DNA of 64,000 nucleotides from Pseudomonas salomonii (GTDB lineage: Bacteria > Pseudomonadota > Gammaproteobacteria > Pseudomonadales > Pseudomonadaceae), in contig NZ_FNOX01000005.1 in assembly GCF_900107155.1 (NCBI RefSeq), positions 248,001 to 312,000 on the forward strand, given 5' to 3'. The number at the start of each line of letters is the position of its first letter. Position 1 is the first letter of the stretch. The position numbers and the translations under genes were made by a program. The notes under the pieces are model-generated. The model was not told the origin of the DNA. It made no database searches and worked only from the letters and a program-made list of their open reading frames with translations. Below, piece after piece: positions 43,608 through 51,314 of the stretch.

Positions 43608-45050
43608 ATGACCGAACAATTGCCCAAAGGCTACAGCCCGCGCCTGTACAACCAGGACCTCGGGCCGCTGCCGCAAAAGTGGACCTGGTACAACATTCTC
43701 GCCTTCTGGATGAGCGACGTGCACAGCGTCGGCGGCTACGTGTTCGCCGCCAGCCTGTTTGCCCTTGGGCTGGCCAGTTGGCAGGTGTTGATCGCCTTGC
43801 TCGCCGGCATTTGCATCGTGCAGTTGATTGCCAACCTGGTGGCCAAGCCGAGCCAGCAAGCGGCGGTGCCATATCCGGTCATCTGCCGGCTGGCATTTGG
43901 CGTGTTTGGGGCGAATATTCCGGCGGTGATTCGTGGTTTGATCGCCGTGGCCTGGTACGGCATCCAGACGTACCTGGCGTCGAGTGCCTTGATTATCGTA
44001 GTGCTGCGCTTTTTTCCACAGATGGCGGTGTATGCAGAGCCGCACTTTGCGGGCCTGTCTTACCTGGGCTGGTTTGGTTTCCTCAGCTTATGGGCGTTGC
44101 AGGCAGCCGTATTCTGGGCGGGCATGGAGTCCATCCGCCGCTTTATCGACTGGGCGGGGCCAGTGGTCTATGCGGTGATGTTTGCCCTGGCCGGCTGGAT
44201 TGTGTGGAAGGCAGGTTGGTCGAATATCAGTTTCACTCTGGCGGAAAAATCCCTGTCAGGCTGGCAGGCGTTTGGCCAAGTGATTGTGGCGACGGCGCTG
44301 GTGGTGTCGTACTTCTCCGGGCCTACGCTCAATTTCGGTGATTTCAGCCGCTACTGCCGCAGCATGCACGACGTGCGACGTGGCAATTTCTGGGGGCTGC
44401 CGGTTAACTTCCTGGCGTTCTCGCTGGTGACCGTCGTCATCGTGTCGGGCACCTTGCCGGTGTTTGGCGAAATGTTGCATGACCCCATCGCCACGGTTTC
44501 GCGCATCGACAACAGCATGGCCGTGCTGCTCGGCGCCTTTGCCTTCGTGACCGCCACAATCGGCATCAACATTGTCGCCAACTTCGTGTCACCGGCGTTT
44601 GATTTCGCCAACGTCGCGCCGAGCAAGATCAGTTGGCGCGCGGGTGGCATGATCGCGGCCGTGGCCTCGATCTTTATCACGCCGTGGAACCTGTTCAACA
44701 ACCCGCTGATGATCCACTACACCCTGGATATCCTCGCCGCGTTTATCGGGCCGCTGTTCGGGATTTTGATCGTGGACTTCTACCTGATCAAGAAGCAGAA
44801 AATCGACGTGGATGCCCTGTTCGACGACAGCCCGAGCGGCCGTTATTACTTCGACGGCGGCGTGAACTGGACAGCCGTCAAAGCCTTGGTGCCGGCGACG
44901 CTGGTGGGCGTCGCGATCACCTTCACGCCCGCGTTGCAGGGCATGGCCAATTTCGCCTGGTTTACCGGGTGTTTCCTGGGAGGGCTGTTTTTCCTGGTGC
45001 TGGCACGGCGTGAACAGGTTCGTGCGCCAAGGTCGCTGGTTGCCGGTTGA
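43608..45050 (+). CDS. NCS1-family nucleobase/hydantoin/allantoin-type permease
   Basis: 480 residues, about 12 membrane helices. NCS1 hallmarks are YNQDLGPLPQKWTWYNILAFWMSD cut across residues 13-36, and GPTLNFGDFSRYC and NIVANFVSPAFDFANVAP further on. I start at the ATG at 43608 preceded by CGAGGAG; the longer frame to 43503 runs over the sigma-54 promoter. It imports a purine, pyrimidine or related nitrogen compound with Na+ or H+. Its 3' end overlaps the convergent MFS gene by 89 bp. Confidence 0.9.
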   Translation: MTEQLPKGYSPRLYNQDLGPLPQKWTWYNILAFWMSDVHSVGGYVFAASLFALGLASWQVLIALLAGICIVQLIANLVAKPSQQAAVPYPVICRLAFGVFGANIPAVIRGLIAVAWYGIQTYLASSALIIVVLRFFPQMAVYAEPHFAGLSYLGWFGFLSLWALQAAVFWAGMESIRRFIDWAGPVVYAVMFALAGWIVWKAGWSNISFTLAEKSLSGWQAFGQVIVATALVVSYFSGPTLNFGDFSRYCRSMHDVRRGNFWGLPVNFLAFSLVTVVIVSGTLPVFGEMLHDPIATVSRIDNSMAVLLGAFAFVTATIGINIVANFVSPAFDFANVAPSKISWRAGGMIAAVASIFITPWNLFNNPLMIHYTLDILAAFIGPLFGILIVDFYLIKKQKIDVDALFDDSPSGRYYFDGGVNWTAVKALVPATLVGVAITFTPALQGMANFAWFTGCFLGGLFFLVLARREQVRAPRSLVAG

Positions 45051-46161
45051 CCAACACCGCACCTGCCACCACCAAGCCGCAACCGGCAAAGATCAAGGCC
45101 GGTTGCAGGCCGCCGCTCACGTGGCTGCTCACCGAGGCCAGTAATGGGCCGCACAATTGGCCGATAGCAAAACTGGCGGTGAGCAGCCCGGTGCTGCGCT
45201 GGTAGCCGTGGGGCGCCACCTCGCGCAAACGCGCCATCACCAGTTGCATGCACGCCAGGAACGGCGCACCACACAGCAGCACACCCAGCGCCAGGCCCCA
45301 GCCATTGCCCAGCAGGCAGGCGAATACGCCGGCCGCTTGCAGCCACAAGGTCGTCATCAACCAGCGGCGGGTGGTGTTCGGGTCCTTGCGCCGCAGGCTC
45401 GCCACCACTACACCCAGCGCCGCCGCCAGGCCAAAGCACGGCCAGAACAGGTCGGCTTGCCAGGCGCCTTTGAACTGCGCGCTGGCCATCTGCGACAAGA
45501 AGGTCGCGGGGATGATGTAGCCCAGGCCATACAAGAAGTAGATCCAGCACAGGTGTGCAATGCTGGCGTTGCTGCCCGCGCGGGTGGCATGGGCCACCGT
45601 CACGGTCGGCTTCGGTAAAAAGGGCAGGATGGCCAGCAACATCACCAATGCCACCACGCCATAGACCAGCCACAAGGTCGCAGAGTCTTCGCCCAACAGA
45701 TTGGAGCCCAGTGCCAGCAACCCGGTCAGCAGAATCCCCAAGCCCGGTCCGGCAAACACTAAGGCCCCCAAACGTGGACGCCCGGCGGCAATCGCCAGCG
45801 GCTGGCTCAGACTGGTGATCATCACCAGCGCCCAGGCGCTCGCCACGCCAGTGCCAAAGCGCAGCAGTAAATGCGGCCAGAACCCATGCGCCCAATATGA
45901 CCCCAGAGTCAGCAGCACGCACAGCCACAGCCCGCCATACAAACGCGCTTTTATGTGGTGATGGCTGCGGGCGAAGATCGAGTCCACCGCGCCGACGAAA
46001 TAGCCCAGGTAGTTGGCGGCCGCAATCAGGCCGGCGCCGGTCAGGTCAATCTGCCCCTCGCTGAGCAAATGTGGCATCTGCGGGGTGAGGGCGAAGCGCC
46101 CAATGCCCATGGCCATCATCAGGGCGATAAAGCTGGCCGTTAAGCGAATCAGCGGTGACAT
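44962..46161 (-). CDS. MFS transporter, YbfB/YjiJ family
   Basis: 399 residues with 12 membrane helices. The N-terminal RLTASFIALMMAMGIGRFAL, followed by ANYLGYFVGAVDSI, is diagnostic of YbfB/YjiJ. Substrate unknown. The gene is divergent from the LysR gene at 46265, with 103 bp between the starts, a common regulator-target pair. The C-terminal 30 codons overlap the end of the NCS1 permease gene on the opposite strand. Confidence 0.9.
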   Translation of the reverse strand: MSPLIRLTASFIALMMAMGIGRFALTPQMPHLLSEGQIDLTGAGLIAAANYLGYFVGAVDSIFARSHHHIKARLYGGLWLCVLLTLGSYWAHGFWPHLLLRFGTGVASAWALVMITSLSQPLAIAAGRPRLGALVFAGPGLGILLTGLLALGSNLLGEDSATLWLVYGVVALVMLLAILPFLPKPTVTVAHATRAGSNASIAHLCWIYFLYGLGYIIPATFLSQMASAQFKGAWQADLFWPCFGLAAALGVVVASLRRKDPNTTRRWLMTTLWLQAAGVFACLLGNGWGLALGVLLCGAPFLACMQLVMARLREVAPHGYQRSTGLLTASFAIGQLCGPLLASVSSHVSGGLQPALIFAGCGLVVAGAVLVNRQPATLAHEPVHAVPAPGKTALPGNTR

Positions 46162-46264
46162 GTGCAGGTGTCCTAAGGGGTAGCGAATGACCGTAGGCTA
46201 AAGCGGATTGACTTTCTGTAAAAATGAATAATAGTGAGTAACTTGTTCAGTTGTGGAGAAAGAT

Positions 46265-47158
46265 ATGGAGTTCAGTCAATTGCGCATCTTCCAGGCCGTG
46301 GCGGAAGAGGGCTCCATCACCCGCGCGGCTGAGCGCCTGCATCGCGTGCCCTCGAATCTGTCGACACGGCTCAAGCAAATGGAGGAGCAATTGGGCGTCG
46401 AGTTGTTCGTGCGCGAACGCCAGCGCTTGCAGCTTTCTCCCGCAGGCAAAGTGTTGCTGGACTACAGCACCCGTCTGCTGGCGCTGCATGATGAAGCCCA
46501 CGGCGCGGTGCAAGGAGGGCAACCGGCGGGCGATTTTGTGCTGGGCAGCATGTACAGCACGGCCGCCGTGCATTTACCCAAGTTGCTGGCGCGCTATCAC
46601 AAGGCGTATCCGATGGTGAACCTCCAGGTGCAATCGGCGCCCAGCGGCGAGTTGCTAGAGGGCTTGATCACCGGGCGTCTGGACGCGGCCTTCGTGGATG
46701 GCCCGATAACGATCGCGACGCTGGACGGCGTGCCCCTGTGCGAAGAGCGCCTGGTGATCATCTGCGAGGCGGATCACCCGCCCGTGCGTGGCCCCCAGGA
46801 TGTCGCCGGCCGTTCGGTGTTCACCTTCCGACGCAGCTGCGCCTACCGTGCGCGCCTGGAAACCTGGTTTTCCCACGAGCGTGTGGCCATGGGGCGTGCC
46901 ATCGAGATCGAGTCTTACCAAGGCATGCTCGCCTGCGTGATCGCCGGCTCCGGCGTGGCATTGATGTCAGAATCAATGCTCGACAGCCTGCCAGGCAAGG
47001 ACAGCGTGTCCGTTCATCCGTTGACCGGGCCTTTTGCCACTGCCACCACCTGGTTGATGTGGCGCAAGGGCATGCTCGGCGCTAACCTCAATGCATGGAT
47101 CGATCTGCAACAAGAGGGCAAGGCCGATTTCCTGCAAGACACGCGCGCGATTGCTTGA
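46265..47158 (+). CDS. LysR-family transcriptional regulator
   Basis: 297 residues beginning MEFSQLRIFQAVAEEGSITR. The ATG at 46265 has GGAGAAAG upstream. The winged HTH (ERLHRVPSNLSTRLKQMEEQ) and effector domain (GSMYSTAAVHLPKLLARYH, later ESYQGMLACVIAGSGVALM) are normal. Likely regulates the divergent MFS transporter. By position it matches my recollection of PA1413 in P. aeruginosa. Confidence 0.91.
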   Translation: MEFSQLRIFQAVAEEGSITRAAERLHRVPSNLSTRLKQMEEQLGVELFVRERQRLQLSPAGKVLLDYSTRLLALHDEAHGAVQGGQPAGDFVLGSMYSTAAVHLPKLLARYHKAYPMVNLQVQSAPSGELLEGLITGRLDAAFVDGPITIATLDGVPLCEERLVIICEADHPPVRGPQDVAGRSVFTFRRSCAYRARLETWFSHERVAMGRAIEIESYQGMLACVIAGSGVALMSESMLDSLPGKDSVSVHPLTGPFATATTWLMWRKGMLGANLNAWIDLQQEGKADFLQDTRAIA

Positions 47159-47168
47159 ACGATCCGTC

Positions 47169-47182
47169 AGGATTCGGATCAA
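47169..47182. promoter_or_regulatory. Anr/FNR-box-like site upstream of the small PA1414-like gene
   Basis: AGGAT-TCGG-ATCAA matches the Anr/FNR consensus TTGAT-N4-ATCAA at 8 of 10 positions, with an intact right half. It starts 10 bp after the LysR stop and 119 bp before the small gene, so a leader of about 80 nt would result if it acts at -41.5. No clear -10 was seen. Confidence 0.4.
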
Positions 47183-47300
47183 TCCTGTAATAGTTCGTTG
47201 TGGTTTCGTTCAAGCATTACGTAAGACTTAGAGCTACTATCACTGTAGGAAAAGGCGACAGAACTCCCGCCTAGCCGCATTACCCTCAAAGGGGGCAACC

Positions 47301-47423
47301 ATGAAAGAGAAAATTCAAAACTGGCTCCACGACCTCGGCGTTGCGCTGGGCCTGATTGAACCGCCGCTGCAGCCTATTCCGATTCGCACGGATGACGAGC
47401 AGCGTCGTCCGCGTCGCCGCTAA
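47301..47423 (+). CDS. 40-residue PA1414-like protein
   Basis: ATG at 47301 with AAAGGGGGC upstream encodes a 40-residue protein: an amphipathic helix (MKEKIQNWLHDLGVALGLIE), a proline segment (PPLQPIPIR), and an acidic then very basic end (DDEQRRPRRRR-like). Size, style and position between a LysR gene and the gbu operon fit the PA1414 family. In P. aeruginosa the PA1414 locus is oxygen-responsive and gives rise to the SicX small RNA. Assignment rests on position and recollection; whether RNA, peptide or both matter here is open. Confidence 0.7.
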   Translation: MKEKIQNWLHDLGVALGLIEPPLQPIPIRTDDEQRRPRRR

Positions 47424-47447
47424 GCTCAGGTAGCAACAGGTTTAGAA

Positions 47448-47536
47448 TGTGGGAGTGGGCTTGCCCGCGATACTGGTGTATGAGTCGATAAAAACTTGAC
47501 TGACACAGCGCTATCGCGGGCAAGCCCGCTCCCACA
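47448..47536. repeat. REP inverted pair (REPIN), hybrid class
   Basis: Arms GTGGGAGTGGGCTTGCCCGC and the inverse GCGGGCAAGCCCGCTCCCAC, about 41 bp apart, starting 25 bp after the PA1414-like gene. The first arm carries a G-to-A-type change from class I. Confidence 0.88.
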
Positions 47537-47552
47537 GTTGTTTTGTGCAAGG

Positions 47553-47579
47553 TAAAAAAACGGGCGCGACATGCGACGT
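47553..47579. repeat. Left 27-bp direct repeat: half of a terminator
   Basis: Identical at 26 of 27 positions to 49831-49857. It contains the A-run, the full left stem arm CGGGCGCGAC, the loop and only the first two bases of the right arm, after which the sequence diverges. This copy can therefore not fold into the terminator. Confidence 0.92.
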
Positions 47580-47741
47580 TTCTTTCGCGACAACAGCTCT
47601 CATAACTCTAAGTGTCGGAACCGGACTACCTGTTCTTCAGAATCGGCTGGCTTATTTCAATCCAAATTATGCGCTTAGGTTGCAACCAAGCACGTAGCTT
47701 TCCTCGGATTAAAAGTAAGTCAGCGTTCCTGGAGACAAGCA

Positions 47742-49826
47742 ATGAAGCTCTCTTGCGTTCCCCCAGTTGCCGCGTCATTGATCGCCACCACCGGAAATGT
47801 TCTGCACATCGCCCCAGTGTCCAGAGGCTGGAAGGCTGATGCGCCCGCCAACGTCGTATTTTTCCCACCTACACTGACCAAGCAAGCGCTGCTCATGCAG
47901 ATAGGGCTTTTGCGGCCTTCAACCCTCATTGTCGGGGACCAGATTATCGATGCGGACGTCATCGACCAATGGCGCATATCCCACCCATTTGGAACCCTCC
48001 ATTTAGTCCGCAGGGGAACGAGTCTGGATAAGGTGGCACTTGAACTGTGTGCGCTGAACGATATACGAGTGGTCAATACGCCTGGGGTCAATGCTGCGCA
48101 TGTCGCAGCCTATATCGCCTATTGGTTGACACTGGCCGATGGTTCCATGCCCCGCGATGTTTGCGTGATGGGATATGGCAATGTGGGAAAAGAACTTGTC
48201 CGGTTGTTACTTGATCGAGATCCGGATGTTCGGATCAAGGTTATCAACAGACAAGGGCGAGCGCCGGATAGCAGCGGCAACACCCTGTGCCATTCCAGAG
48301 TGTCATTTGTCGCAGACTGGCGCGGGGCATTGCATGACGCTTATGCCGTGGCCATTTGCCTGTCCCTGAACGATGAATCCGCTCATCGCATTGATCGGTC
48401 TCTCATCCAGGGTTTACATAAAAACGCTCGCCTCGTCTGCGTCGCCAAGCCGGACGTCTTCAGCGATGACGCTTTGCAGAGCCTGGCAACGGCTGAAGAT
48501 ATGCAGCTGGTATTGGACTACGGCCCTAAGACACTGGACGCGTTTCGAATACGCACCCAAACACTCGGCTGCAATGTCTGCACGTGGCGCAAACCGGCGA
48601 CGCTGACGACCCAGGCGGCAACCACCGAAGCCTGCAAATGCGACCTGGATTACGCGGTCTCTGTTCAGTTGAGCTTGATGGCCCTGCGCGGCGTGGTCAG
48701 CCGCAGATTGACGCATTCGATGACGATCCCCGCTGAGCAGGCAGATACAGGTGCGCCGCGCGTATCGATCATCGGCCGAGGAGTCAACGGCCTTTTCCAA
48801 GCCCTGATGTTCCGCCTGGCCAATTATGAAGTTATGGTTTACGGAGGAAATCAGTCTAGTGATGGCGCCAGTCATAAGCCTGTGAACATGCGTCATCTGT
48901 CAGCAACCGAGACGACGGCAAAGCCGCTGCACAACGCTTATCTGACGCCCGCTAATCAGCATTTAGCCGTTGAGTGCAATCGCGCAGGCATCGAGCTATT
49001 CGAAAAGTTCCTGGCCGACAACCCCTCGCTGGCGCAATTCGCGCGGCCAGGGATTGTGCGCGCCTACGGTGATAAGGCCAGTGATGTAGAGGCCGCAATC
49101 CGCGAGCAAAAGGCGATCGAACATAGGTGCTGGCCAAGCGGCAAGCGGGGAGGTGAAGCTGTCGAGATCAGTCAACGTCAATTTCAGACAAATTATGGAA
49201 TCCCAGGGATCGGTCGAGCTATTCAGGTATCGGGCTACGAGCTGGAATTTACCCGGCTAATGGATGAGTTAGTAACGCTGTTGCAGCGCTCTGGGGTTCA
49301 GTTTCGACCCGAGTACCTAAACCCTGTCCAAATTGCTGATCTGAGCAGAGAACACTTTGTCGTCACGGCTATGGGCATAGAAGAACCGGAAGCTATCGCA
49401 ATCATCGGCTGGTTTTTCAAGCTGCGTGCTGTCGGCGGTGAAGGTGCCGAAATGCATGGACTCAAGCTGCAATACGATCTGCCAATTGGCGTCATGAATT
49501 GCCGTCTGGACGAGGGCTGCATTCTTGTCTCTGGCGGGCAAGTTCCTCCCGATTCGACGCCGGAATGCAAGGCGCAGATATTGACGGCATGCCTGGACGT
49601 TGTTTCTCGGCACTTTCCAGTGTCTTATCGCAGGGCAATCGAAAGAGGCGATTTGCAAATCATCGAATGCGCCAGGCCCGGCACCGCAGACGGTCTCTCA
49701 ATCGTCCACTGGTCCGCCTACAACCAAATCGTGGCCGGGGCAACGTATGCCGGGGGCACCACGCAGGGATTGTTATGGGCCTCCCTGGTCCAGGAAATCA
49801 TTCAGGCGAAAGCGCCTGATAATTGA
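47742..49826 (+). CDS. Fusion of 2-hydroxyacid-dehydrogenase-like and FAD-dependent oxidoreductase-like domains
   Basis: 694 residues. Residues about 50-320 resemble D-isomer 2-hydroxyacid dehydrogenases: VVNTPGVNAAHVAAYIAYWL and the NAD-binding MGYGNVGKELVRLLL near 145. Residues about 342-690 resemble DAO-type flavoproteins: VSIIGRGVNGLFQAL (GxGxxG) and a C-terminal GATYAGGTTQGLLWASL. The usual Glu and His catalytic residues of the dehydrogenase are not evident. The acidic residue expected after the flavin beta-2 strand is a Gly (VYGG). The ATG follows CTGGAGACAAGC. The gene is alone between direct repeats, with more AT-rich flanks than its neighbours. A linked amine-oxidation and keto-acid-reduction activity is only a guess. 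Confidence 0.78.
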   Translation: MKLSCVPPVAASLIATTGNVLHIAPVSRGWKADAPANVVFFPPTLTKQALLMQIGLLRPSTLIVGDQIIDADVIDQWRISHPFGTLHLVRRGTSLDKVALELCALNDIRVVNTPGVNAAHVAAYIAYWLTLADGSMPRDVCVMGYGNVGKELVRLLLDRDPDVRIKVINRQGRAPDSSGNTLCHSRVSFVADWRGALHDAYAVAICLSLNDESAHRIDRSLIQGLHKNARLVCVAKPDVFSDDALQSLATAEDMQLVLDYGPKTLDAFRIRTQTLGCNVCTWRKPATLTTQAATTEACKCDLDYAVSVQLSLMALRGVVSRRLTHSMTIPAEQADTGAPRVSIIGRGVNGLFQALMFRLANYEVMVYGGNQSSDGASHKPVNMRHLSATETTAKPLHNAYLTPANQHLAVECNRAGIELFEKFLADNPSLAQFARPGIVRAYGDKASDVEAAIREQKAIEHRCWPSGKRGGEAVEISQRQFQTNYGIPGIGRAIQVSGYELEFTRLMDELVTLLQRSGVQFRPEYLNPVQIADLSREHFVVTAMGIEEPEAIAIIGWFFKLRAVGGEGAEMHGLKLQYDLPIGVMNCRLDEGCILVSGGQVPPDSTPECKAQILTACLDVVSRHFPVSYRRAIERGDLQIIECARPGTADGLSIVHWSAYNQIVAGATYAGGTTQGLLWASLVQEIIQAKAPDN

Positions 49827-49830
49827 AGAA

Positions 49831-49857
49831 TAAAAAAACGGGCGCGACATCCGACGT
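49831..49857. repeat. Right 27-bp direct repeat, within the intact terminator
   Basis: Second copy of the sequence at 47553-47579, differing at one loop base (C instead of G), 2278 bp away. Here it continues into the complete right stem arm. Confidence 0.92.
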
Positions 49858-49865
49858 CGCGCCCG
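49832..49865 (-). terminator. Intrinsic terminator of the gbu transporter operon
   Basis: Read on the minus strand: a perfect 10-bp stem (CGGGCGCGAC with GTCGCGCCCG), 7-nt loop, followed by seven T. It lies 31 bp after the stop of the SSS transporter gene. Confidence 0.92.
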
Positions 49866-49896
49866 CTGAAGAAACCGCTTTAAATTCCGTTACCTG

Positions 49897-51279
49897 TCAA
49901 ATGGCCCGAGCTACCGAAGCCTCTGGCCGGCGCGACAACAAGCTCACCAGCACAAAACTCACCAGCCCAATCGCCAGGCTGTAGTAGATCGGCGTGTTCG
50001 CGTCCAGGCCGTCTTTGAACATAAACACCAGCGCCGTCACAAAGCCCAAGGTCATGGAAGCAATGGCGCCGGAGGTGGTGGCGCGTTTCCAGAAAATCGC
50101 GCCCATCAGCGGGATCAGCATGCCGCCCACCAACAGGTTGTAGGCCAGGGTCAGGGCGCTGATCACGTCGTTGACCACCAGCGCGATACCCAGCACGGCG
50201 ATACCGGTCAGCATCGTAAACAGACGGTTGATGTTCAGGCTCGATTGCTTGCCGCCGCGCAGGCGTGGCAGCAAGTCCTCGGTCAATACAGTGGACGCGG
50301 CGAGCAGGCCGGCGCTGGCGGTGGACATCATCGCGGCCAGTGCGGCGGCGATCACCAGGCCGCGAATACCGTCGGGCAGCGAGGCTTTGACGATGGCGGC
50401 GAAGGCGTTGTTGACGTTGTCCAGGTTCGGCAGCAGCACATGCGCGGCCATGCCGATCAGGGCGCAGGCCAGGCCGTAGAGGATGCAGTAGAAACCGGCG
50501 AACGTGCCTGCGTATTGGGCGACCTTTTCGTCACGGGCGGTGAACACACGTTGCCAGATGTCCTGGCCGATCAGGATGCCGAAGAAGTAGATCATGAAGT
50601 AGGTGATGATCGTGTCCCAGCCGATTTCGGTGAAGCTGAAGTTCGACGCTGGCAGCTTGGCCACCAGTTGATCCCAGCCGCCGACGCGGTACAGGCAGAT
50701 CGGCAGCAGGATAAACATCAGGCCGACGGTCTTGATCACGAACTGCACGATATCGGTCAGGGTCAGCGACCACATGCCGCCGATGGTCGAATACACCACC
50801 ACCACGCCACCGCCAAGCAGCACCGAGACCCAGAACGGCAGGCCGAACAGCACTTGCAGCACGGTGCCGATGGCCAGGATCGAGGTCACGCCGATCATCA
50901 GCGCGTAGGCCAGCATGATCACCGCACTCGCTTGGCGGGCCATGGGGTTGTAGCGTTTTTCCAGCACCTGGGTGACGGTGAAAATCTTTAACTTGAGCAG
51001 CGGCTTGGCCAGGAACAGGTTCAGCGCGATGATCCCCGCGCCCAGTGCGGCGCACAGCCAGAAGCCGGAAATGCCATGTACATAACCCAGGCGCACGGTG
51101 CCGACGGTGGACGCGCCGCCCAATACCGTAGCGGCCATGGTGCCCATGTACAGCGACGGGCCAAGGTTGCGGCCGGCCACCAGGTAGTCTTCGTGGGTCT
51201 TGGCGCGACGCATGCCGTAATAGCCGAGCACAAGCATGCCGGCGGCGTAGATGAGTACGACGAATAAATCCAAAGCCAT
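49897..51279 (-). CDS. Sodium:solute symporter (SSS family), gbu-associated
   Basis: 460 residues with about 13 membrane helices. SSS landmarks are YGMRRAKTHEDYLVAGRNLG, GGMWSLTLTDIVQFVIKTVG and AALAAMMSTASAGLLAASTV (Na+ site region). It is the last gene of the guanidinobutyrate operon, as PA1418 is in my recollection of P. aeruginosa. It probably imports 4-guanidinobutyrate or a related guanidino compound; this is inferred from context. Gap to the upstream NCS1 gene is 35 bp. Confidence 0.9.
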   Translation of the reverse strand: MALDLFVVLIYAAGMLVLGYYGMRRAKTHEDYLVAGRNLGPSLYMGTMAATVLGGASTVGTVRLGYVHGISGFWLCAALGAGIIALNLFLAKPLLKLKIFTVTQVLEKRYNPMARQASAVIMLAYALMIGVTSILAIGTVLQVLFGLPFWVSVLLGGGVVVVYSTIGGMWSLTLTDIVQFVIKTVGLMFILLPICLYRVGGWDQLVAKLPASNFSFTEIGWDTIITYFMIYFFGILIGQDIWQRVFTARDEKVAQYAGTFAGFYCILYGLACALIGMAAHVLLPNLDNVNNAFAAIVKASLPDGIRGLVIAAALAAMMSTASAGLLAASTVLTEDLLPRLRGGKQSSLNINRLFTMLTGIAVLGIALVVNDVISALTLAYNLLVGGMLIPLMGAIFWKRATTSGAIASMTLGFVTALVFMFKDGLDANTPIYYSLAIGLVSFVLVSLLSRRPEASVARAI

Positions 51280-51314
51280 GACGGCGAGTCTCCGATTATG
51301 GTTTTTATGGGCGA

